Assembly (NCBI RefSeq): GCF_000204055.1
Contig: NW_006768767.1
Span: 1,470,498-1,534,497 of the forward strand
DNA length: 64,000 bases
Direction: 5' to 3'
Origin: Melampsora larici-populina 98AG31
Lineage: Eukaryota; Basidiomycota; Pucciniomycetes; Pucciniales; Melampsoraceae
The notes under the pieces are model-generated. The model saw nothing but the letters and a program-made list of their open reading frames with translations, did not search any database and was not told where the DNA came from. The position numbers were made by a program, and so were the translations under genes. Below are positions 14,316 to 23,796 of the stretch, one piece after another (the stretch's first letter is position 1; each line of letters begins with the position of its first letter).

Positions 14316-17171
14316 ATGGCCCTCAATAAAAGTCAAAAGGCTCAGCGCCAGCACCAGCAGAGAGAGCGGGACAATCAACTTGTAGCACAAAATTCACAAA
14401 GCAACACAGAACTGAATGGGATCAATCCGATAGAAGATATTGATGATGAAGATATAAACAACAAAGCTCAAGATCAAATTGATCAAAACAACTTACTTCT
14501 TCAGCTTTACAGCCTTGTTGCAGCGGACTCCTCAGATGAAGAACACTCTGATAACAAAATTGTTGAAAACAATCTTTGGCCGGTATTCTATGCACGGGAT
14601 CGATCAAAACCGGTGATTGGAAAGCAAAAGAATAAAGCTTGCGGACACATCAAAGGCTACAGAAAGCCAATGGTCGACACTGAAAATCTGGAAAAGAAAC
14701 TTAAACCAGCCCCTGTTTCGAGGCAAACAAAGCACAATTGGAAATTGAAACGCGAAAAAGCAGTTGGAAAGAATACTGCATTCCTTGGCAACTGGCTTGC
14801 CAAAGCCAATCCTCCTCCGCCCACAACAAAACCTCCAGTTGAAGAAGTTTGTGACGTAGATGTTCAAGCCGATGAAGAATCTAGCAACACAGACAATGAT
14901 TGTGATGAATCTGATGGGTGCTCAAGTGGGGATTGCTCAGAAGAAAAAGAAGCTGAACGGAACTCCAGCAAATACAACACCCGGATTGATTTATGTGTGA
15001 GCCGGTATGAAGACAGCATTAAAACAAAATCAATAAAGCCCGATCTCAAGCAGCGCGTTGATGAGGAATGGGCCGAGCTTAACAAAGCCATTTTGGAAGC
15101 GTCTGTGATGTACAATTCAAAGCAGAAACATGATCCCAAGTTTTCCTATCCACATCTGGAACTTGGAGACCTTCGCGAGTTCAACTTGCTTTGCAAATAA
15201 CTCAGTTTATCTGGTTCAAAATCTCCTTTGATCACTGCTTCTGTTTTGACCGCTTTGTCCTCAGCTCGCCAAATCAATAAACCACATCCCCAGTTGACTC
15301 CGGCAGAAGTCGTGCAAGAAAGATTCACTTTCAGGCCAATCACTTGATCAAGCACCAGGAGCTCTCATTCTCTAAAACTGGACTTAACTTGCCACATGTA
15401 TCAATGCTTGATAATCATCAACTATTTGAGGCCTTATACTTATGGGCAACCGATCAAAAAGTTGGTTAGGTTAGTAACCATTTCTTAATTCAATTCGGAT
15501 CTGGTGTTTTATTTTTGAATGATGTCTAACTGAACTTGTTTTTGTCAGGTTACTCCTTGAGCATGTCTTGAGCATTGTAACTCGACTGTTCTTCCAAGAT
15601 TTTATCCTGGAAAACAAATAACTTTGGTAACCGCTTACCGCTGGATGTTTAAACTAGGATTCCGACCAAAAGAGTATCAAAAATCACTCTATTTTGATGG
15701 CCATGAGAGGCCTGATGTTGTGAAGTACCGTGGGGAGTTCATCAAGATGTATGAAGAGTATTGATCTTGCTCATATCAATATGATGGAAACAATTGTGAA
15801 ACTGAGGTAAAGGTTACACCAGAAGGACGACATAGAACTGTCTTTTTGTTCCACAACAAATCCACCATACATGCAAATGAACGAGCTCGAATATTGTGGC
15901 TGTTGCCTCACACTTCTAAATTTCAAACCAAGAGTGTTGGTCGCTTAATCCACATCTCTGACTGGATCTTGGAATCTCATGGACGACTTCATCTTACACC
16001 CAAAGTTAACTCAAAGTTAGGAGTAAAAGTCGATCCTTTATTACCAAAAGACGCTGCCGAGGTAATCTATCCGGGTTCAAAGGGGGATCCTTGGTGGGAT
16101 ATGGAACAACTTATCACTCAGGTGAAAACCAAAGCAATCCCAATCTTTGAGGCGATGCACCCCAACTGCTGTGGTGTTTTTGTGTTTGATTGCTCATTGG
16201 CTCATGAGGCTTTTGGTTCCTCAGCTTTACAAGTCCAGAATATGAACTTAAACCTGGGTGGAAAACAAAGTAAACCACGTGATACAATCATTCCATCTGA
16301 TGATCCTAGAATCCCAGCTGAACTCCGAGGGCAACCACAATCTATGGTGTTTCCATTGGATCATCCAGATCCCGAGTTCGCTGGAAAAGCAAAAGGTATG
16401 ATCGTTGTCCTTGAAGAACGAGGTTTATGGAAATCTTACAATGAAGAGCAAAAGATTCTTGGAAAGCAGCCACTGAATGGCACTTGCCCATCTTGCAAGA
16501 AGTCTGGGGTAGCACAAGACGACCGATTTCAAAAGGATTGACTCATCAAAGAAGCCCAGGCACATGGATACTTTCTTGACAAGGATCTGCCTACAGAAGA
16601 AGTCGCCGCGACATCTCATCCAACTTGCTGTGCCACTCGCATCCTTTCTTTACAATCTGATTTCTTAAACAAGAAACCACTGCTTCACATGGTAATTGAG
16701 GAGGCCGGACATGTTTGTTTATTTTTGCCTAAATTTCATTGCGAGCTCAATCCAATTGAACTCTTTTGGTCTTTTATAAAGCAACGTGAGCAATACATAT
16801 GTATCCTCATCAATATCCAATTGAACATCTACTAATAACAGCTCATGGTTTTGCTTTCAGAGTACCGTAAGGAAAGCCGTGAACGTCAAAGTTTTGAAGA
16901 CACCAAGATACTGTTTGAATGAGTTCAAAAGTCCTGCCCAACGTTGGTTATCCGGCAATACTTTCAAAAGATAGATAGACAGATTGATGCATACGAGTAA
17001 GTTTTTATGATAAGATCACCAATTCCACTAAAACAAGACTGACTCCTTATCTCATTGTCTTTTAGAAAGGGTTTCACTGGAGAGAAAGCTGCCAAGTTGG
17101 TCAAAAAGTACAAATCACACAGCAAGACTCCCCATAATGCTCACTTGAAACCAGATGTGATTATTAACTGA
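14316..17171 (+). pseudogene. Tc1/mariner-type DDE transposase, decayed
   Basis: DDE-superfamily transposase of a type widespread in basidiomycetes. The N-terminal exon at 14316-15197 is acidic and Gln/Asn-rich and ends DLREFNLLCK at a TAA. Coding continues to about 15330 (LTALSSARQINKPHPQL), then in another frame at about 15334-15475 and 15550-16795. Catalytic-core landmarks: FLFHNKSTIHANERA (where the family has HDE), VFVFDCSLAHEAFGSSAL (second Asp present), PKFHCELNPIELFWSFIK (third acid, NPIE). The C-terminus has YRKESRERQSFED, then KGFTGEKAAKLVKKYKSH after an intron at about 17000, ending at TGA 17169-17171. In-frame TGA codons interrupt it at 15558, 15762, 16539 and 16920. The first catalytic acid is lost (HDE to HNK). 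Non-functional. Confidence 0.8.
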
Positions 17172-19113
17172 GCTGTGTGTGAACTTTATACAAATACAAA
17201 TGCATTTTGTCCATATCGTATGATTCAATATTTGCTTGACTTCATGTGAAAAGTGCAACTGCAGATGCGTGAACCACTTGAAGAGAACACAAGAAGCTTA
17301 TGTACATACTTTAGGCCTTAGTTATGTACCCTAAGAGCTTAAGTATAAGCATAAATATACCTATAGGCAGGATGTCCCAAATGTGAGGGTCAAAATTAAA
17401 AAAAAAATTAAAAGTGGCTGGATAGCCTAGGCAAGCTAGTTTTTGATCAAGAAGCCTCTCCTCACTCCATATCCAGCTTAATTACAGGTGATTGAAGTAT
17501 ACCAAAGTGTTGAGTTGTGCTGTAATTTTTTGAAATTTACTTGCGGGCGCGGTGTTGCTGAACTTTGACTGTAGCGACTGTAGGACCATTTGCACCTTTC
17601 AGCTTGAGCCTGGGAAGGAGTGTGGAAGTAGTTATAAAGTTGATCTGACTCACAGTACAAAATCGATGAGTCGCCATCTTCTCAAGCACAGCCTTGATGA
17701 AGAATCACACATCAAACAAGGAGCCGTTGATATGCGCAAGTACCTTACAACTGGCCAAATCGCTCCAGTAAGTGCCTCAATTCTGAGTACATTGTTTCAT
17801 TTCATTCGCATCTGACTTTCTTCTGCATATTTTCTACTTCATGTAAGAATGACAAGCTCTCGAGTACCACCTTCCGGTCTGCTATCTTACGCCTCATTGT
17901 CAATGAGGAACTTCCTTTCTCGTTAGTTGAATCTGAGGATCTACAAAACACTTTCCTGCTAGTCAATCCAAACATTCACCCTTATTTCTTTGGTTATACT
18001 ACCTTTACCAATACCCTCAAGGCTCAGTTTATCAAAGGTCGTCGTTTACTCACTCAACACCTCAAGGACATTACTCACATCAATTTCACTTACAACGGCT
18101 GGAGTCAGCATAACAAATCGATTCTTGGAGTCACCGCTCATTGGCTTTCAAAAGACTTCAAGTTGTGTGAAGCCATCATTGGAATGAAGTTGATTGAAGG
18201 TCTGCATACTGGGGACAATCTTTGTGAACACTTGATTGATACATTGAAAGCATACAACTTAGTTGATAAAATATTTTGTCTCACTGCCAATAACACGTCT
18301 GTCAACTTGGTCATGGGAAGAAAATTGGAAGAAGCAGTTCCTCAATTTCATGCTGACAAACGACTTCTTGGGTGTATGGCTCATGTTATTAATCTGGTCC
18401 CTAAAGCTGGCCTCCATGTATTCTCCAAGAAATTAGGTGACAAAAATCCTTCACTCCCTCCTGCTCTTGCTGCTTGGCTACATCAAGACACCGATTGAGT
18501 CGCCAGCGCTCTAACTTGCCTGATTGGCTTTACCAACTATGTCAAAGCTTCTCCACAACATGTGGAGTCTTTTTCTCTTCTCATCAAGGGGATGCTCCCG
18601 GAAAAGGATCATGTCCGGCTTATCTGACAAGTTGACACCCAATGGAACTCCGATTGTGAAGCTCATGAGAGATCTTATTGACTCAAGGCTGCAATTGATT
18701 ATCACACAAAACACGATTGTGACTATGCAAAGTTTGCTCTCACTGAAAGCAAGTGGGATTTGGTGGCCCAGCTTGTAGCTTTTCTCTCGCAACTTAACTC
18801 AGCAACAAAGATACTATCAGGTTCCAAATACCCAACAACTGCCAATGCTGCACCAGTCTATCAGTGGATTTTGGACAAGTTCAACAAGGTATGTGTCCAA
18901 TACCTTCTTTTAAGTTTTAAGTCTTTACAAATCACTTAATTATCAAATTTGTGCTCCACAGGCCTGGAAAGGTAATGCGAATGAACCTCTTCAAGCAGCC
19001 ATTGGACCTATGAAAATCAAGCTCCAGGAATACCATCAAGATTCCCTCAAAAAACCTGTTTATCAATTTGCTAAATTCCTTGATCCCTGGAGCAAACTCC
19101 TCAAACTGTCAAC

Positions 19114-19436
19114 AAGGCTGCCACTATACTATACTATACTATACTGTGACTATACTTGGTATAGTATAGTTCAACTATACAGTACTTAAACTATACTCGG
19201 TATAGTATAGTGCAACTATACTCATCTATACTATACTATACTGTGCAGTATAGTTGAACATGCTGATGGAAAACTTGTGTAACCCTTGTCCATGTGTAGT
19301 TGATCAATTGATACTATACTGAGTATAGTTAAGAAAAGTATAGTTTCAACTATACTATACTGAGTATAGTATAGTACAATTTAAACTATACTATACCCAA
19401 CTATACTCATACCAGTATAGTATAGTGGCACCCTTG
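19114..19436. mobile_element. MITE-1, hAT-type, inside the hAT-1 transposase gene
   Basis: 323 bp element flanked by the 8 bp duplication CTGTCAAC (19106-19113 and 19437-19444). The ends CAAGGCTGCCACTATACT and, as reverse complement of the right end, CAAGGGTGCCACTATACT are inverted repeats. The inside is built almost entirely of short CTATA-type units on both strands (ACTATACTATAC and GTATAGTATAG runs), so the whole element can fold on itself. It has no coding capacity. Its insertion splits the transposase between LKLS and TLTIDMSG without other loss. Confidence 0.88.
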
Positions 19437-20167
19437 CTGTCAACTTTAACAATTGATATGTCTGGTTTATACAATCGAGAGGAATTGCGATTGAAATTTG
19501 TTAAGGAGGCTGCAACTTTTATTCAAGATTTTGAAAATGCCAATGTTGTTGATAATCCTCAATCAGAACCAGAAGAAGATGGGCCGCATCGTTCCATCAC
19601 ACGAAAAAAAACTCACGGTTGAAGAAGAAGTCAAGATGTATTTTTCCACTGGACACGCAGATGGAAGTGTTGATCCTTTGGAATATTGGGGACTTCACAC
19701 AGCTGAATTTCCGGTTCTGGCTCGAATGGCCTCAGCTTACTTATCTATTCCTGCTACCAGTACACCCTCTGAACAAGCATTTTCTGCAGGTGGGAGAGTG
19801 TGGACAGATGAACAAGCTACTATGGATCCGGTGAATTTTGAGGCATCTATTTGCCTCAAAAGCTGGGACAAGTTGTCCTTATTTCACTCAATCAAATCTA
19901 CTTGAATATCTACTTAAAATTTTTTGTTATCTTTGTTTTGTTATCTGTTTTCTTGTAATTTCAGTCCAAAACAACATGTTTTGCGCTGAAATAATGAAAT
20001 GAAACACACCTTCTGAGGACTTATTTGAGACACTTTGTCCCCGGGCTGGAGCGCGAAGTGCTCCCGAGCCTCATCTCTTTTTGTAGCAAATCGGGCTTGC
20101 CCTGCCCTGGCCCGCCCGCCGGGCAGCCCGTGGAATTGCGGGCCGGGTGCAGGCCTTATTACAAATT

Positions 20168-20600
20168 GACTCGGGTTGATCAAGGCACCAACACCCAAAC
20201 CACTCCGGCGCAGGTGTTGGTATTGGATTGTTTTTGTGCCACCAATGCGACATCAGGAATGGAATCTTTTGTTATTGGTTCAAAGTGTTTTTAGTCACAT
20301 ATTTCTTTGAGAGAACCCATGAGGCACAATTTGGTTCAAAAGCCCAGGGGACTTAGTGGAGCTGAGGGGTAAGAGCTGGCGTGCAACATACAGAAAGTGT
20401 TGCTGAAAATTCTCAAAGTGGAAAATTTTCCGCCACTCTAATTGCTCAGTCATTTACCCCTCTTGCTTGGATTGATCAGTGCATCAATCCTCTAGTCTGC
20501 ATTCTCTTCAAATAAAGTCTTGAAAAGTTAAATTCACTACATTATCAAGTAATATTTCAAATTAGGTGGAACAGCTTTTTTATTTTCAAAGAATTCACAA
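20168..20600. other. No gene seen
   Basis: Between the hAT-1 right duplication and the DIRS-type relic. Contains a GC-rich inverted word pair around 20186-20228 (CAACACCC ... GGTGTTGG), no open frame of note. Confidence 0.4.
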
Positions 20601-22830
20601 TGTACAAATCTATGGAGGGAAGACTGGCAAGGGAAGAGGCAAGCTTAGAACAAGTGACTCAAGCTATGGAAGCAGAAGCTCTGCAGACAAACCAGACGGC
20701 GGCTGGAACTAGCGGAACATGACGCTTGAATGCAGGACTGCAGACAGAAACACAAGTACCAATGTCAACCCCCACCGGGGAAAACGGGGGGTACACAGCT
20801 GTGAAACTCGACACCACAAATGAAGATCCTCTTACTCCTGTGGCACCAACAAACCCAACCCCTGTGGTAGCAGGCACAGCAACAGCGGGCAGCCAGGCAC
20901 CAGTGCCAGGCACTGAGTAAGAGATAGAAGAAGCAGATTTGGATGGATTCGCCATTCTTGATTTGTAGCTCAGACCAGAAACTGAGGATAGCACGTGGCA
21001 ACTGGGAGACCATGTGGATAAAGGGAAGGATAGAACAGAAGACACCCCATCAGATGAGGAAGGTGGAATGCAGGATGATTATGTGAGACTAAGTAAGCAT
21101 TTCCTTTTTTCTCTTCCTGCAAAGCAATGAGGCCATCTCCTTCCTATCCTTTTTGACTGCTCCTTTGTTTCTCTCCTTTATTCTGTGTACCAGAAAGGGG
21201 AAGCCATGACCCGGTATATGTATCAACACCTCATATGTTAGTTATGTTGGCATATCAGAAAAGATATGTGTGTGGCAGCACAGACATAAGTCCATGTGTA
21301 AGACCTAGTTGGGTGACACGGCCAAGCTGCACAGCTGATAAAAGTGGGGTCTTGTCAGGCTGTGACGTATTGCCACAAGGAGACATGTAGTTAGCCAAGA
21401 GGCGGGTGTTGTCAAATACGTGATCAAAACAAGCAAGACAAATTACATACACCGCTGTGTTGATCAGATTTAACTGTAACAGCTCAAGGTGACCGAGCAA
21501 CCATGATGAAGGCAAAAGTCAAGGAGAAGTCATGGCTGATAGAGCTCTGCTGGAAAAATTGATAGTGACATTCAACAACAATCACAGAAGCAGCCATGCA
21601 CCGGAAAGTGTTTGACAAAGGACCAAGTTGGACTCAAGCTCCAGCAAAGCGTACAACCCCTTACCGCCTGATACAAGAAAATGTATCAGAGTCCTCATCA
21701 GAATTTATGAATGAAGATAGAGGCTTACAACACATCAAGACCTGAGAGGTGACAAGAGACTGGTCCAAGACAAAACCACTCAAGAGAGGCTGAACACAGA
21801 CCTAGGAGCCACCACCTTACACACATGCTTAACACCATCTACCAATTGGCACTGAGAATGGATAAGCCCAACTCCATCACCAAGGGCAGAAAGCCCAATC
21901 TCCGTGACTCAGGAGGACCTCCGAGGCAAAGAGACAAGAGCTAAAGCAATGCTAGAATTTGGGAAGGGTCAGATGGTGCCATCAAACAGCAATGTGATGG
22001 AGAATGGGAGGTTAATGCATAAAGACACAAAGAAGCAACTTCAGAAATCTTTACCTTCTCTGGGTCCGGTGCTATCACTTTACCTTTGGACTTTTAAAGC
22101 TTACATCCCCCCCTGCCTTCAACAAACTCTGGCTTGTGTGGGACCAACAAGTGAGAGAAGTAACAGAACCACTTTCAGAATCAAATATCAACAAGGGTAG
22201 AACAAATTTGAAAATGTATGGAGGAGACCCTCCAATAGACAAACTTACCATGCAATATAAGGAGTGGTTGGACTGTTTTAACCTCTTTTCTTGTTATGTA
22301 AAGGACACCGGTTGGATCACTCTGTCCAAGAACCTCTTAGTCCACAAGGATATTGTCATTTAATTTTGTTCCAAGCAGCTGCTGCTGATTGCATGTCCAT
22401 TAGCCTTTACTAACATTGTGAGTAAAAAGTGAATTGAACAAAAACAGTTATTTGAATGGGTTTCACATATGTATAATTCTTTGAGTTGATTGTGAGATTG
22501 AAACTGCCAACTTCTCAGTATCCTGATTCACATTGGCTGACCAATGATGTTGATCTTCATCAATTCTGAAAGTGAATGTGAATGGAGATTTTGAATTGGA
22601 TCAATTTGATCAATTAATGACACAAAAAATTGTGAACAGAGGAGCCCTTTGGTTAATCAGAACCAAGCCAACAAGGAAGAAGGAGAGGAATAAAGTGATG
22701 AACAAAATTCATGAAGGCAGGCCAGCTAAAGGATGTGGTATTTACAACACTTTTACTCCTTGCAATAAAGTACATCTATGGACATCTCACAGGTTGTCCA
22801 TCTTGACATGCACTTGTTCCTCATAACCTT
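20601..22830 (+). pseudogene. Relic of a DIRS-type ORF1 (gag-like) gene
   Basis: Begins ATG 20600 with MEGRLAREEASLEQVTQAM, which parallels the ORF1 start of the intact element at 23797 (MPTLEEELAESRKRAEEAM). In-frame TGA (20720) and TAA (20921) interrupt it. The middle (about 21904-22360) holds KAYIPPPAFNKLWLVWDQQV, KLTMQYKEWLDCFNLF and SKNLLVHKDIVI. These align with KAYVPLTVFNMEWIDKY, KLLMTYGEWIDAIDLF and AKMLKQHKENVIEI of the intact copy at about 25270-25550. The tail at 22640-22800 (KPTRKKERNKVMN, GCGIYNTFTPCNKVHLW) resembles the basic, Cys/His-bearing end of such proteins. Function inferred by alignment with the neighbouring element only. The RT and recombinase parts are absent. Confidence 0.6.
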
Positions 22831-23542
22831 TTATATGTGTCCTTGAATACTCCTCCCATTCCGCACTGGACATACCCTCCCTTTTCAGCTTTGAAGCCTT
22901 CCCCATCCTTGCTAACCTGGAGGAGAGTTGGCATGAGGAGCCAAACCGGGTAATAAGGCTCTGGATGGTATGATGTCTATACCCGCTGTGGATTTGGTGG
23001 TGGACTTGGATGTTCCAGACAATCCCAACAACACCATTTGATTCATCAAACTTGACTCCAAAGCAGTAATTAGATAAACAAAATATGGCACCGTCTATGT
23101 GACAATCACAGGGGCTCTTGATTACATCATGCAAGGAGCCTGCTGACCTGTTGACACAAGCAAACATTTCAAATGAATAGGGTGTTGCATCTCTGTTGCA
23201 GTGGGGTTTGTTGTGGAAGTTTTCCCACGGAATGGCCACACCAGAAGCCCAAACCTGACTGTTTGCTGAGGTCTTCCAGGCAGGAGAATCAAAAGAAGGT
23301 AGATGTAAATCAGTGGTGATTTTTGAATTGGCGCAAAAGGTGGTCATAGATGTATTGAAAACTCTCTCTGCCCAAATATTTTTGGCACAAGATAGGAGGA
23401 GTCTGTTTCTCTCAACATCTAACCAAATTCTTGCTTTGGACCTGGATGTTACAGAGTTGAGAGAATATTGAGTGTGAGCACCAACCAAGGCACGACTTGG
23501 TGCGGAGTTCCATGTTTGGAATGTTGTGTACCGATGTAGAAG
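22787..23542 (-). CDS. TET/JBP-like 2-oxoglutarate/Fe(II) dioxygenase-type ORF, 5' end missing
   Basis: Open for about 252 codons from a TAA at 23543-23545 to the stop at 22787. There is no ATG in the first 19 codons, so the N-terminus is truncated or lies in an unseen exon. Counting from the TTG at 23488, landmarks are FHNKPHCNRDATPYSFEMFA (91-110), GVVGIVWNIQVHHQ (152-165) and ITRFGSSCQLSSRL (179-192). This order (iron-binding HxD region, distal His, then an Arg about 17 residues on) matches the Tet-like 2OG-Fe(II) oxygenase family I recall from rusts and other basidiomycetes, which relates to TET and JBP enzymes that oxidise 5-methylcytosine or thymine. The expected Asp of HxD is Asn here (H96-C-N98), so activity is doubtful. 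The ORF is otherwise unbroken and lies tail to tail with the ORF1 relic. Family assignment is from memory of motifs. Confidence 0.45.
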   Translation of the reverse strand, partial: LLHRYTTFQTWNSAPSRALVGAHTQYSLNSVTSRSKARIWLDVERNRLLLSCAKNIWAERVFNTSMTTFCANSKITTDLHLPSFDSPAWKTSANSQVWASGVAIPWENFHNKPHCNRDATPYSFEMFACVNRSAGSLHDVIKSPCDCHIDGAIFCLSNYCFGVKFDESNGVVGIVWNIQVHHQIHSGYRHHTIQSLITRFGSSCQLSSRLARMGKASKLKREGMSSAEWEEYSRTHIKGYEEQVHVKMDNL

Positions 23543-23796
23543 TTATGCTTGTAGCAGGAGATCACCCCCGCGGAGAGTTAAGCGCTAGAGAAGTGAAAAT
23601 CAAAAATTTTCAAGCGCAACTCTCACACCAGTTTCAAACATAAACTCATCGACACAACTCAGCTCGAGTTCATCTCGAAGTGGCTATTACATTTTAAAAA
23701 TACATTTGGTAGAAAGATACGTTGTAGCACAGGAGAAGTTCCTTAGTACAAAGAAGACCGACAGCGGACAAGCCAACCAAAAAGAAAACCAACAGA

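Larger units (their letters stand above)
13988..17580 (+). mobile_element. Tc1/mariner-type transposon nested in the hAT-1 BED exon
   Basis: The ends CAGTTGCTATAGTCAAAG (13988 on) and the reverse complement of the right end, CAGTCGCTACAGTCAAAG (from 17580), continue to CAGCAACAC. This gives a 29 bp terminal inverted repeat with three mismatches, all C/T. Each end is flanked by TA (13986-13987 and 17581-17582), the hallmark target duplication of the Tc1/mariner superfamily. Removing the element plus one TA restores the hAT-1 reading frame across the BED finger, which dates this insertion after hAT-1 landed. Length 3593 bp; carries one transposase gene. Confidence 0.9.
13693..19905 (+). pseudogene. 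hAT-1 transposase, split by two insertions and with TGA nonsense codons
   Basis: Cut-and-paste transposase with an N-terminal BED-type zinc finger and a C-terminal hAT dimerisation domain. Coding blocks: 13693-13987 (Ser/Thr-rich start, then the finger's WVWRYFKTQLFVNPITKEDKN), interrupted by the Tc1-type element, resuming at 17583 in the same frame (RTICTFQLEPGKEC..., then MSRHLLKH) to 17767. Then 17848-18888 (core, including GCMAHVINLVPKAGL and QVDTQWNS), 18962-19113, MITE, and from 19445 to the dimerisation segment LSIPATSTPSEQAFSAGGRV at about 19738-19800. In-frame TGA codons lie at 13891, 18496, 18625 and 18679. An A8 run near 19604 carries a frameshift. Introns are 80 and 73 bp. The motif usually read DTRWNS is DTQWNS here. 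The gene is dead, but its order is complete. Confidence 0.85.
13487..20157 (+). mobile_element. hAT-type DNA transposon hAT-1, complete ends, with nested insertions
   Basis: Left end AAGGCCTCCACCCGGCCC (13487) and the reverse complement of the right end AAGGCCTGCACCCGGCCC (at 20157) form an 18 bp terminal inverted repeat with one mismatch. A second shared block, CACGGGCTGCCCGG, lies just inside both ends. The sequence ATTACAAATT flanks both sides (13477-13486 and 20158-20167). A perfect 10 bp duplication is longer than the 8 bp usual for hAT; 8 bp plus two chance matches is equally possible. The element is 6671 bp, of which about 3.6 kb is a Tc1-type insertion and 0.33 kb a MITE. The cargo is a hAT transposase gene with premature stops, so the copy is not autonomous. 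Confidence 0.85.
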
